Part shown: positions 48,140 to 59,342 of the stretch, piece after piece
How positions within the stretch are numbered: position 1 is the first letter of the stretch
Layout: every line of letters starts with the position of its first letter
Assembly (NCBI GenBank): GCA_028023455.1
Contig: JAQFVV010012509.1
Coordinates: 744,001 to 808,000 of the forward strand
Direction: 5' to 3'
Length of the DNA: 64,000 nucleotides
Source of the DNA: Epiperipatus broadwayi
Taxonomy: Eukaryota; Onychophora; Udeonychophora; Euonychophora; Peripatidae
Notes under the pieces: model-generated
Databases searched by the model: none
The model's input: the letters and a program-made list of their open reading frames with translations, nothing else
Told to the model about the DNA's origin: nothing
Made by a program: the position numbers and the translations under genes

Positions 48140-48590
48140 GGCCTTATTTTAAAATGGAAAGTTTCTAGTGTGTATGTGTTACCAATTCTTAATTATGGGT
48201 ATGCGATGTGGGTATTTAACAGCAAAGCAAAACAGAGACATGACAGCACTCAATCAAATATGCCACTCAATCAAATATGGAGACATATATGTTGGAAAAA
48301 CAAAAAAGAATTGAATATGATGTACGCCTATAACAGAACAAACATATATCATTGATATCATTAAAAAATTAAAATAGAGCTGAATTGGATACATTGATAT
48401 TACAGTTGACAATTGTTGTGCAGGTGAAGTTTAAATTGAGACAGACCTAGAAAGAGACCACATAAGAGATAGACGAATAAAATAAAAGTTCGTCAGGATT
48501 ATGGGTCAAAAAAATGGACTAAATTTGGAGAGACCTTTATCTGCAGTGGATCAATAGTGTTTGAAAATGATGATGATGACTAATGCTAAT
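48140..48590 (+). pseudogene. RTE-like LINE reverse transcriptase, C-terminal relic
   Basis: From about 48,143 the frame reads ...LKWKVSSVYVLPILNYGYAM then W; the segment V-LP-L-YG-x-x-W is the conserved block following the reverse transcriptase core in RTE-like and related non-LTR retrotransposons. ICWKNKKELN and NRTNIYH (to about 48,355) correspond to the family's S/CWKDK...N...RT.I blocks. Stops then interrupt, but RPRKRPHK (about 48,452) and the final GETFICSG-type ending plus GATGATGATGA tail (48,565-48,582) show the element's true 3' end. The copy is 5'-truncated and decayed. A 17-bp word, CACTCAATCAAATATG, is duplicated in tandem near 48,247-48,280. Confidence 0.75.
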
Positions 48591-49590
48591 AAAACATTTA
48601 TACACACATTTTTGGATGCCATTTTATTAGCAATGAAATTCTTACACGTTTTTAAAGTAATGTTTATTTAGTTTTTGCTATTCTATAGATTTTTTCAAAT
48701 TTTGGTTAGTAAAATCGAATCACTATGACTATAGATATTTTAATGTATTATATTACAAATTAATTCTTTCTTTTGATGTATTTGTTGCAATTTACATTTT
48801 ATTCAATAGTAAGGTCGTAATCTTTGACCTTAGAGTTTAGATTGGCAGATTTTTTTTTTTTAATGGAATGTTGATGGTCTCATAACGCTTTGAATAGAAT
48901 TATAGGTCAAGTTAAAACTTGTTTGGCTTTGTAAGTCAGCATCTTTGAAATGAAGTTGGATCTCACTAGTTGTTAATGAGAGATCTGTTAAGCAAATAAA
49001 ATCTAATGTTAAGAATAAAGTATTTTCACAGGAAAGTTATTTTTTAATGCGAAATCAAATAGAAAGATGTGTAAGTGAAAAATACCTTTAACAAACAAAA
49101 TAAACTAAGACAAAAATTTTAAATTTATCGACACACACGTACATATATATTTATTTTATTATAAGTTTATTGGATGGCGATTCCGGTTTCAAATGTTAGT
49201 TTTTGATGCAGTAAAAATGATATATGTTCTGAAAAATGATGGAATGCTATACAGTACAATGATATTTTGAACAGAAAGTGAGGTTACAGATCTCTTTTAG
49301 GAATAATATTATAATAATTTATGTGATTGTTTTTAACCATATATCAATCATATTGACTCTTCATAGCGAAAGATACCTTCCTACCTGTTTATAGCACACT
49401 TATCTCATTAATGAATTATGTTCTATTTATTTGCACTAAACTGGCTTTATGAAAGGCATTAATACTTTATTCCAGAATGATTTAAATGTGGATCTTCTGT
49501 GAAACTGAAAAGAAAGATTCATATATGCCATTTCATTTTTAGTTTTTTTATGAAGAATAGAAGTAGCCAAATTAACTATCTAGAGAAGTT

Positions 49591-49613
49591 TATACACACA
49601 CACACACACACAA
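49591..49613. repeat. (AC)n microsatellite
   Basis: About ten uninterrupted AC units within an otherwise AT-rich segment. Confidence 0.8.
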
Positions 49614-49732
49614 GACATTTCATTAACTTTTACTTATCCACGATTAACACTGGATTTTCTACTCAAAAAGCTTTTATGAAAATTTTATGTAATAAAATAA
49701 TTAGAATGATTTTATTGCTTAAGATGAAGAGT

Positions 49733-49845
49733 TCATAAGAAGTTCAAATGCCAAATGAACCAGAACTGGAATTGATCCAAAGATTTTACCTTCCAGAATC
49801 TGATATTTTACAACAGCATTAAACTATGCTAGACAGCAAATTTTA
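49733..49845 (-). mobile_element. SINE-F relic
   Basis: Minus strand: AGTTTAATGCTGTTGTAAAA, CAGATTCTGGAAGGTAAAAT, TTGGATCAATTCCAGTTCTG, then the tail TTTGAACTTCTTATGAACTC. The tail word is shared with 28,041-28,060 and 81-100. Confidence 0.45.
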
Positions 49846-49849
49846 CACA

Positions 49850-50984
49850 CACATAGGAAAAATATTGCAGATAGATTGATAGTTTTACTGTTAATACAGC
49901 AAATAAAAACTAGTCTTACTTTTAATTACTATAAAAACTAACTTGTAAAGTAACATCCAACGTTAATAAAAATTGCAGAACATAAACAATGGATGATTTG
50001 TATTAAATAACAATCAGGGACATATCAATTAAGTCCTACTTTACAAAAATTCTGCATATGGTAAATAATTCTTAAAGTTTGATAATTAATCTCAAATTCT
50101 ATTTCTTCTTTATCGACTACTTCAACATATTACAAGTCAAAAAACTGAACTCAACTAATATTTTGGCATACATTTTAACAATATATGATATAAAATTCTC
50201 AGTAATATTTCTTCACATTGTTTACATAATATGTTTAGCAGTTTTGTAATTCTTTGATACAATGTGCCAAACTGTTGCAAACAAAACATCTTCATAATAT
50301 ATATTAAATGTAATGATAATCAATCTCTTTTTCTCTCAGAATTTCATTTAATGTTAATAATTCTCACATAGCTATTTGTATGTATTGGCTTCAATAGATC
50401 TGCCTAATTATCCTCAACAAACTCATACATGTTAATTTGTAATACCAAGTCAATGCATGCAATATTCTATCATGAACAAAGTGTCATGCAAAAGAATAGT
50501 ATTTATTTGATGAAATTATAGATAGATTTTTAGGGACAAGTTGATAATATAAATCTCCAGATTCATTTTTCTTATAAATTTGTCTACTCTTTGTAATAAT
50601 CCATATATAACATATGCAGTAATTAATTGTAGTAATAAACTATTTCAAATCAACAAAATAAACATAAGAATTTTAGTAATATTCTGAGATTCTAAAGGCC
50701 CATGCAAGAATCATCATTATCATTTGACATATTGACCTACAGCTATATAAAAGAATCAATTACTTTTGTCATTTGGAGGCTTGATCCATGATCAGTGGAT
50801 CCTTAGTTCTATTGCTCAATCATTATTCTAAAACCATGCAATGTCTCCATCTTTGTGAAAATATTGAAATGAAAAATTTTCTCTTTTAATGGAAATTGCT
50901 ATTTTTTGATTTTGTATATATGAATGCTAACCATTATGATTATCATGAAAGCATTTTAAATGTACCTTTTATATTTCTTTCAAC
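49850..50984. other. AT-rich sequence, nothing recognised
   Basis: No shared repeat or credible frame. Confidence 0.4.
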
Positions 50985-51119
50985 AAGTTATTTGCATTTT
51001 GTCAAGTGTTGTTAGCCAAGAGGTCATTGCAGTTGCCTTGCAAGCAAGTAGTTGGTTGCAGACGGTTGTGGATTCCCCTCCCGGCCGATGCTATGACATA
51101 TGAAAGTTGTTTACATTTT
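50985..51119 (+). mobile_element. SINE-A copy 6 with target-site duplication
   Basis: The element is 51,001-51,103: GTCAAGTGTTGTTAGCCAAG, GCCTTGCAAGCAAGTAGTTG, GACGGTTGTGGATTCCCCTC (decayed B-box) and TGCTATGACATATG. It is flanked by AAGTTATTTGCATTTT (50,985-51,000) and AAGTTGTTTACATTTT (51,104-51,119), 14/16 matching. Confidence 0.88.
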
Positions 51120-51697
51120 CACATATTATCTGGTAAATCCTTTCCTCATTTTAATTACTCAGCTTTCACTGTGAAATTTTTTGATATTCTAATATGCCAG
51201 AAGAGGGTAACATATACTAAATAATTAAGATTTGGAAAGGTTAAAGATCGTTTGATTATTATTATATGTGTATACTTACATATATATATATATGTTGTTT
51301 TTTTTTAATTAAGAAACATTTTATTATCAAACAATGAATCGATGTAAATATAGCAAAGCATTATATAACTGTATTTAATCATGTTCTCAGATAATTGATT
51401 CATCATAGCCTTGACAAAAATGAATATTTCATAGAAGCATTAAAAGCCTATTTCTATGGAATGGATTTCTGTGATCTTTTTAAAACTTTACATTTTCCTT
51501 CTTGTTTAATATAGAAATTATTCAGTGTGAAAAACTGCTGCAGATTTATCCCAAAAATTTCTTTAATTTCATATTTATATATAATATTCAAATTATTGCA
51601 TTAAAGTTTCTTATTTTAATAATTTATAATTAATTTTGTTATTTATATACATAACTTTTCACTTCTTTTTCTTTTTAAATTATAGCACCATGACAAT

Positions 51698-52106
51698 AAA
51701 TATATAAATTCAACAGTCCTTCTTTTTCTTTTTAAAACTTGTTTTATTCCAAACTATAATTTTATTTCTCCTCCATACAACATTTCAACTACATTCTGTA
51801 GTCATTATCAAGTTTCCTTTAAAAAGAAAATAATAATAATAATAAAATAAATAAAAATAAAAAACAAAATGATGATTGTAATATTGTGGTTTTATTTGAA
51901 TATTATATATTTGGAATGTATTAATATTTTATTTAATTGTGTTATTTTTGTTTTTTATTTTTATTTACTTTATTATTATTTTTTAAGGAAACTTGATAAT
52001 GACTACAGAATGTAGTTGAAACGTTGTATGGAGGAGAAATAAAATTATAGTTTGGAATAAAACAAGTTTAAAAAAAAAAAAGAAGGAATGTTGAATTTAT
52101 ATATTT
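51698..52106. mobile_element. Head-to-head pair of family K retroposons
   Basis: The left arm (51,698-51,865, minus) and right arm (51,950-52,106, plus) are inverted copies around an 84-bp spacer. Each unit reads GAAACTTGATAATGACTACA, GAATGTAGTTGAAACGTTG (left: GAAATGTTG), TATGGAGGAGAAATAAAAT, GGAATAAAACAAGTTT and an A-run at the outer end. CTACA-GAA-TGTAG makes a short stem just before TTGAAACGTTG. The A-rich ends point outwards, so the 5' parts meet in the middle, as in the SINE-E pair at 4 kb. The arrangement recalls Penelope-like element ends, but this is inference. Confidence 0.7.
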
Positions 52107-54764
52107 TTTGTTATTTACAGAGATAATTTCATTTATGTATTTTATAAGAAATGTAATTAAGTTTTTGTTGGAATATATTTACGCATATAACTTTTTAATT
52201 TTGAAAAATCAACACATTTAGTGATTGTGCAATTACACCTATCATTTTCAACTAAAGTAAATCTTTCATTTGCACACATATATACATACAGTGTGTGTAT
52301 ATAAATAATTACAATAAGTTTCATAAAAATTAAAATTTCTTAAAATCCAAAAAATTAACCAACATCTGCTTTACATAAAACAGGATTCTATATCTAATGG
52401 TCAGTGATAGTAGAGTCTAGGAGCAGCTGATAGAGAAGAATAGTTAGTTAATTTATTCTAAAGAATGATTTATTTTTATTTATAATAATATATTTTCCAC
52501 TTTTAACACAAATCTAGAATCTTTTTTTAAAAATTCTATATGGACTCATAGGGTAATTAATCAAGGATGATAATTACAATGAAGAGAATGTGACTATCTT
52601 TTTGGATATTTTTGAAATTCAAAATGGCGGAGATCGCGTACTAAAAGAGCACCCTGACATTACATATAATCTTGTAAGAAACAAAAAAATATAGTATTTT
52701 ATTATGAATAAACAGAATTTTTTGTTGCATGGTCAATTAATCAGAAAATATATGAATGCAAATAAATAAGAAATTATTATTGATGAGTATGTTAAGCTGC
52801 CATAATAATTAATGTTTAGATCATACCAATGAAGAACCATGTCTTGCTCTGCTTCAGTTCAATCTTACATTAAGAGAAATAATTAACTATATGGACTCAA
52901 ACCATCTGTTTGAAAACTTGAATAATTGCTGGAATCTAGATTGTAATTGGAGACCCAGTTTTTGACTAGTCAAAATCATTCCATGGTTTAGAATTCAAAC
53001 TAAAGTATTTGTATAGTTACATACAAAACTGTATTTTTTTAAAGACCAGGAGCAGTATTAATGCTCCAAGACATTTAAAATCAATAAAAAATAAGAGCTA
53101 ATCTCAGTCAGTTATAATTACTATTTTAAAATCCTATTTCTAAATACTTTCATATAAATTAATATTTAATAAGTCATAACTGTTATTTTTAAATTTGTTT
53201 ATTTTAAAATCAACAACTAAAAGTTCTAAGTTAACTAATTATTTCAGATAGCATAAAACAACTTTATTTATTACATATATTTAAAAACATATTAAGTTCT
53301 AGAATAATCCTTCTTTGGTTTAAATATTATTTTTTGAAATAAATATCAACCAATCTAAGATCTTTTAAATACTGCTAACTAATTAGCCTAATTAAATTAC
53401 TCTAACTCATACTATTGAAGCATATAATTTATGATTTTGTTATAAAAGTACAGATAAAGATTACTTATTATAATATTGTATAAAATATTGTAATGCTTTA
53501 AAACATGTATATATATATGCTATGTGAATAATTTTTGTTTAATAGATAAAATCAGAGAATATATTTCTATAGGCAATTTTTTTTAAAAAAAATTTCTATA
53601 GGCAATTTGGTAAAGTCTTATTGGTTAAAACTTTTAATTATTTTTCAACAACACTTTTTTCAGATAGTTAATCATTCTTTTTGGATATATTTAGAAATAA
53701 ATTTTGAAAAGTATTTGATGTGAGTTGATAGGTGGGCGGCATCTTTCTCCATATTGCTAAAACCAGATTGATTACAAGATAGTTTTATCTGGTCACTTGT
53801 TGTAAAATATTATTATAGTATTATCTATGGATGTGCTAATTAATATACATATTTTCCAGTTGTAGTAGATAAAATCTTTGCACTTTTTTGAGTTATTCTC
53901 TTAATAATTGGAGGTATCACTGTGGTACATCTCTTGCCAGTTTGTAAGTTCTGAGAATCTTATGTAATTTTGTAATATTTGCCTGTTATTTAATTACTTA
54001 ATATGCACTACACTATTAAAAATGTTGATAGTAAAGACTAATTAATACTATCCTAAATTAATTTAAACTTTATTTATTATACCATCTATTAATTTATAAA
54101 ATAATTGTTGATTGAATTCTTAGTGCTGTGTGTCCTGCTCTTTCTCTCTTTATAGTGTGATAAGTTACTGATACTTCTGCTTATTAATGGGCGTGTCTTT
54201 TTTTGGTTGTTTTACAAAATTCTATTCAATATTTTGAAATTTCTATCTTCTATAAAAGTATTGTGTCTTCAACAACAATGTTGTTTACTGTGATATTCTC
54301 TCTTTTTTAATACAGTGTATTGTTTCTGATGTGCGGCCATTTTTTTTTTACACATTTGATTGTAATTCTTCCATAAAAAACATTACATAATTCAAACATT
54401 GTAAATTAAAGATGTTATTGGACTAGTTGATAAAATTATTTGTTCTTTTGTATCTTGTTTGATTATTTTTTGTGCTATATTCACTTTGTTATTTGGTATT
54501 TATACCGAGTTATGTCATTATAAACTTGTGCAAATTATTTTTTTAATTTTTCAGAATATGTGTATCAATGTATATATTATATTCTATTTTCATTATCTTG
54601 AATTAATTTTTAGTTTAGTTTAAATGGTGCTAACATTTGAAAAAAGAATGTATATCTTGTAATGTTGATTTTATTTAATTTTGAAATGATATTTTAATGT
54701 CATTTTGTTTAAGCAAGTTATTAAATGCTTCTTTCATTTACATTTTAGTATAGTAATTATGGAT
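52107..54764. other. AT-rich sequence, nothing recognised
   Basis: ATTTCTATAGGCAATTT is duplicated at about 53,564 and 53,591 around an A/T run (slippage). No gene or shared repeat seen. Confidence 0.4.
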
Positions 54765-54930
54765 TGTAAAAGACCTAGAAAGAGACTTCATGTGATGTGG
54801 ATAGATGAAATAAAAAAGTGTGCAGGGATAATGTGGAGAAGAGGCTAGAGATCTGAGAAGATGGATTGAACTTGAGAGATACCTTCATCCTGCAGTGGAT
54901 TGATAATGTTTGATGATGATGATAGTAATT
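54765..54930 (+). pseudogene. RTE-like LINE 3' terminus
   Basis: The frame after AAAAGACCTAGAAAGAGACT reads RPRKRLHVMWIDEIKK, then (with one frame change) RDLRRWIELERYLHPAVD and two stops, followed by GATGATGATGATAG. The RPRKRW-x-DEIK...W...A-x-D...W pattern is the standard C-terminal end of RTE-like reverse transcriptases. Only the last ~50 codons are present, i.e. a strongly 5'-truncated insertion. Confidence 0.75.
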
Positions 54931-55071
54931 ATATACCAAAATATTTCAAATTTGATCTAGTATAAAAACAACTATACCTGATATGTTTCTTTTTAAGTGA
55001 TATATTATAAATTGATCTTTTCCATGTCTTTCTGCAAATGACTGGATACCAAAAAGATTTGTATATTGTAA

Positions 55072-55460
55072 TAAACAAGGCAAACTCTCCATACAGTAGT
55101 GCCATCCTGTGCCAGCCAGAGTATCAGTGAATGCCAGAAGGCTTGTGCATAATATCCCTATCTAATGCCTACTCATCCAATATCCCCGGACTAGTTTCTG
55201 GCTTGTGGCTTTCGTCAGTGAGGAGCTTTGGCTCTGAGAGGAGAGGATCTAGTGCAGTGCTCTCACACCCAAAGCTCCTCACTGACGAAGGCCACAAGCC
55301 AGAAACTAGTCCGGGGATATTGGATGAGTAGGAATTAGATAGGGATTTTATGCACAAGCCTTCTAGCATCCATTGATTATGCTGGTTGGCACTACTGTAT
55401 GGAGTTTTTCTTTGTTTATAAACAATTATGTGCTAGTATAAGAGATGGTGATCATGTAAT
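55072..55460. mobile_element. Palindromic MITE family C, copy 4 (best-preserved palindrome)
   Basis: Left arm: AACAAGGCAAACTCTCCATA, GCCAGAAGGCTTGTGCATAA, CCCCGGACTAGTTTCTGGCT, GTCAGTGAGGAGCTTTGG. Right arm is its inverse from AAAGCTCCTCACTGACGAAG to TACTGTATGGAG and GATGGTGATCATGTAATG. The arms of about 160-180 bp meet around a ~40-bp centre. Because of the symmetry, both strands carry a 66-codon frame with nearly the same peptide (55,131-55,331 plus; 55,169-55,369 minus); these are not genes. Confidence 0.82.
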
Positions 55461-57352
55461 GAATTCATTATTATCTAATTTACACTTAAAAATAGAAAAC
55501 AAATCTATTACTGATTTTGCTTTACTATTAAGATTACTATTGTTCTTTAATTAGTTCAATTATTCTCTACATTTTGTTTTTTTAGTAGTACTAATGGTAA
55601 ATTTTCATAGATGCTATTCACGTCTTTTTTTAATATTCCGATGTTATGTAGGATAGGTTTTTGCATGTGTGCTAAGAAAATTGTGTCTATATATCTATAA
55701 AGTAATTATGAAGTAAAAGAAATGATTATATAATTTATTTATGAAATAATATTTGAATCTTTCTTATTTTAGATAGTATATTATTCAATATGGCTATTCC
55801 CTATAGAATCCATTATTGAATTCCAATGATTAGACTTAAGTATATTAATAAAAACAGATGAATATTTTTCTAATTTGAATCAGTCGGTCATTACATTATT
55901 TTGTTTTTAACAGTTTCACGGATAAAAATAATTTCAGTAAAGAACAAAACTGCAAAGCTACAAAGAATGAACAATTACAAAATTAAACCTAAAAATATTA
56001 CACTCATTCTGGATTAGTCACTTTAAGATTGGACAATTGACAAACGGGTATTTATAGAATGAATGTGAAACAGAAATTTGCTTTTTTTAATTTTACTCAT
56101 TGTATTAGAAATTTTGTTAATGTTTTCTTTTTCTAATAGAAATTGGTTTTTTTTTTTCAAGAGTTAAGCTTGTTTTTTTTATTTTTCAACATTAAAACTT
56201 CCTTTAACATCAGCAAAAAACTGAGTGGTTTTTTTTCTTCATAAATTTAATAAACAACCTTTTAAAGAACATTAAAATGTACATAAAATTCTACCTTTCT
56301 GATGACAAAGAAATTACATATGTCAATCAAATAGATATAGTAGTGAATGCATTAGGACACAAAATGCTTTCAATTATAAAGTAAATTACATCATCTTTAA
56401 TATCATAATTTTTAAATATTGGCCACAATCCTGACTTTGAAAACATTAAAATATGATTTAAGAACTATGAGCGAATCTGCTGAAATTCCAAAAAGACCAA
56501 AAAAAATGAGGAAACTCACTGTATTCCAGCCTTATGGAAACCCATTATTTTATCTCTTTTTTCAGCCATCAGTAATATTTTTGAAATATCAATTAAGCAT
56601 GAAACAAAAGATAATATAGAAACTTTTGTTAATCTTTTTCCAACTATAATTAGTCAATGATAATAAGTCAATTCTCACATGGTCTTATTACTTGAGACAC
56701 AACACCATCACTTTGACAGGAATGATGGGGATTTCATCCAACATTGACATCCTATTTCTATGGAGAGGATTTCTATATCTGAGAATTGGGATTGTTTCAA
56801 ACACTTTTAACAGGATTCTTTAATGCTGAACAGAAGAATTTCAGACTGTTACATGGTATATCCCACATATATTATACATGAATATGACTACAACAAAAAC
56901 ATTAATACTTACAAAACACACACACAAAATGAACAGAACTAAACAAGACAATCTAAAACATTTTGTCTACCTTGAAAAATCATTAAATATCAAAGGAAAT
57001 AAAGGTAAAACGTAGGTTTGTATGTATGATTTGTACAAGCAAGAAATAAGGTTAGAAAATAAATTAGATGCATTGACATGTGCAAATATGAATTATAGGA
57101 AATAGCAGTGAGAGAATATTAGTAATTAAAAAAAAACCTTTGCAGAAAATTATAAAGAAATGGGTGGAGGGTACTTATTTTTAATATGAAATTGTAGAAT
57201 GAAAAGAATGATTTTTAATGAAAATCTCTAACTGAAAAATACATCTGTTATAAATAAATGTGGAAAGCCTACATATATAATTTTTCATAATATACTGGTT
57301 GGAATTAGAACTTGATAATTTGCATTTCTGCAATTTTCTTGCAAGGTATATG
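55461..57352. other. AT-rich sequence, nothing recognised
   Basis: CCTATTTCTATGGAGAGGATTT at about 56,750 (quoted here as CTATTTCTATGGAGAGGAT) resembles CTATTTCTATGGAATGGAT at about 51,452, a possible short shared repeat. A 66-codon plus frame at 56,419-56,619 has no known domain. Confidence 0.35.
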
Positions 57353-57949
57353 TAGGGTGACCAGACTGGTTCGATGAAAAATCGGGACATAATGACCAAT
57401 CATTTTTATAGAATTGCGTCCTTTTTTTAATTTTGTATACAACTCCATTCCTGTATATATTCATTGTTGTAAGTACATTTCCTCTTTGGCATGTTATCTA
57501 TTGTTTAGGATTATTAATATTCCTATTAATTTTATCACTATAGAAAATTAATATCAACAAAGAACTAGTAAAACTACATTGTCAATCAATGCAGATGCAT
57601 GACCAGTTCAAATTTTAGCCTACAAAAACCCAACTGTGCATGCTCCAAGGCAAGGTTGAATGTGAGAATGTGTCTAGTTTGAGAACTCGGCCATATAACA
57701 TAATAGCGATCTTTGTTTTGGTGGTGGAATTTGTCTGAAGTTTTTATAATATTATTGTAAAGACTGAAATGGACTGAGGGCCAAGAAACAATCATTTTTG
57801 CAATGAATTATTTATGTAAGACAAATAATAATTAAGAGTATTTAAAAATCAAGTTATACAACGGTCCTGAAAAGACATTTTGGAGACACTGAGACATCTA
57901 ATCAAAAATAGGGACAAATCCCGAAAAATCATGACATCTGATCACCCTA
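57353..57949. mobile_element. hAT-like non-autonomous element, ~600 bp
   Basis: The left end TAGGGTGACCAGACTGG and the reverse complement of the right end TAGGGTGATCAGATGTC are inverted copies; inside, AAAATCGGGACATAATG and GATTTTTCGGGATTTGTCCC are related. TAGGGTGACCAGA followed by CCCGATTTTTCGGGAC-like words is a common end of hAT-type MITEs in animals. Flanks GGTATATG and AGTATAGA match at five of eight positions, compatible with an aged 8-bp duplication. A 69-codon minus frame inside has no recognisable transposase motif. Confidence 0.6.
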
Positions 57950-58399
57950 AGTATAGATGAATCAGAAGAGAGATAAAAATAATTTCAGATACGATCATGG
58001 AGACTATGATTCCCAAAAAGAAATATAAAGAGAATATTTTAAAGAAACAATCTATTTTTTGTTATATATATCAGCTTAAATTTCATATTTATTTACCCTT
58101 TCAATTTATTGTAAGATAACATATTTTAAGTTAGTTAGGTATAACTTATCCAAATTATTATTTAATCTTATGCATTATGCCTCTCTCTAAAAAAAAACAA
58201 AAACAAAAACAAACAAAGAACATGGATCTGAATTAAAAAATTAATCCTGCAAGAATGTTGTTTTTATATCAGTAAAAAAAAAAGGAAATAAAATGAATAT
58301 TATTCAGAAACAAAACAAAACATGCATATTATTCATAAGGTTAATAGTTCCAAATGATTATCACTTCATCATGCATGTTGAAAAAAAGTATGTTATGGT

Positions 58400-58676
58400 T
58401 TATTATGGATGGCTGAAGAGTTGGAGAGTGGAGTAGATTGAAGCCTATTCATTAAAGTTTGAGGATTTACCATCTTAATATAAACGGAGCACAGAATGTG
58501 TGGAAGATGGTAATCTGGACCAACTGATGAGTGCTCGTTCAGCATGAAATATGTATATTTGAAATTATTTATCTTTTTCATATGCGTGTGGTCATGGTCA
58601 TGTGTATTGATTGTGTGAGATAGAATGGATAGCTTTAGAAGGAAGATTGAAAGTCTTTGTTCAAATCCCCTATAAT
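58400..58676. mobile_element. Family J repeat, copy 3
   Basis: Carries ATGGATGGCTGAAGAGTTGG, CCAACTGATGAGTGCTCGTT and the boundary GTTCAAATCCCCTATAA, colinear with the copies at 35.5 and 36.0 kb. The minus strand is open for 97 codons and includes NEHSSVGPDYHLPH, close to the frame in the 32-kb palindrome (HSSVGSDYHL). Confidence 0.7.
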
Positions 58677-59039
58677 CAACACACATATTTAAAACTTAAA
58701 ACAAATAATTTAAATATACAAAATCAAAACAAATAGTTCTACATACAAAATAAAGGAAACTTATCTGATACTTCATCAAGCCCATTAGATTGAAATAAAC
58801 TATTTATTGCAATTACTTAACAAAATTCAAAAACAAATAAAAACTACAAGATCCAAGAGCAAGTAGATTGAGCCTCCATTTATTTTCAAAACAATGAAAA
58901 ACGAAAAATTATATGAAATACAACACTACAGAAAAATGATATATATATATAAAAGTAAAATAGATACACATATATAGTAACATAATTTAGTCTTTATAAA
59001 TCTGTTTAAGCCAAAAGATGGGTGTTATTAAATATGAAT

Positions 59040-59290
59040 CAATCATAATCATTTTCAGTCATTATCAATTCCCTAATGTGATAAAGATCTCTCCCATTTA
59101 ATTCAGTTTCTCTGATCCATAACTTTCTGTCTCCATAACAAATCAGCAAACTTCTTATCCAGTTTTTTTCTAGATATTTTATAATCTCTTTCTTTAAGAT
59201 CCAATTTAAATTTCATTTGTCTACCTATTGCTACTCTTTTAGTGATACATCCAGATAGTATTTTTCTAATTGAATATACAAACATGACTA
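59040..59290 (-). pseudogene. LINE 3' end, minus strand, diverged
   Basis: A 60-codon minus frame contains GRQMKFKLDLKERDYKISRK, then DLLWRQKVMDQRN and a stop. It is followed by GGGAGAGATCTTTATCAC, GGAATTGATAATGACTG and GATTATGATTG, which parallel the LINE tails at 54.9 kb and 1-55. The basic, W-containing peptide fits a LINE C-terminus, but the match is loose, so the frame could be another host sequence. Confidence 0.5.
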
Positions 59291-59342
59291 ATCTCCATAA
59301 GTCAACCTAGTGTGATTACATAATGTATGGAAACCACTAATC

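Noticed and set aside
47920-48168. 82-codon plus-strand frame next to the LINE relic
   Set aside because: It is out of phase with the LINE coding frame and shows no reverse transcriptase motif; a TATA-like CTATAAAATC nearby is insufficient for a promoter call.
55131-55369. Two near-identical 66-codon genes on opposite strands
   Set aside because: They are the symmetric by-product of a palindromic MITE.
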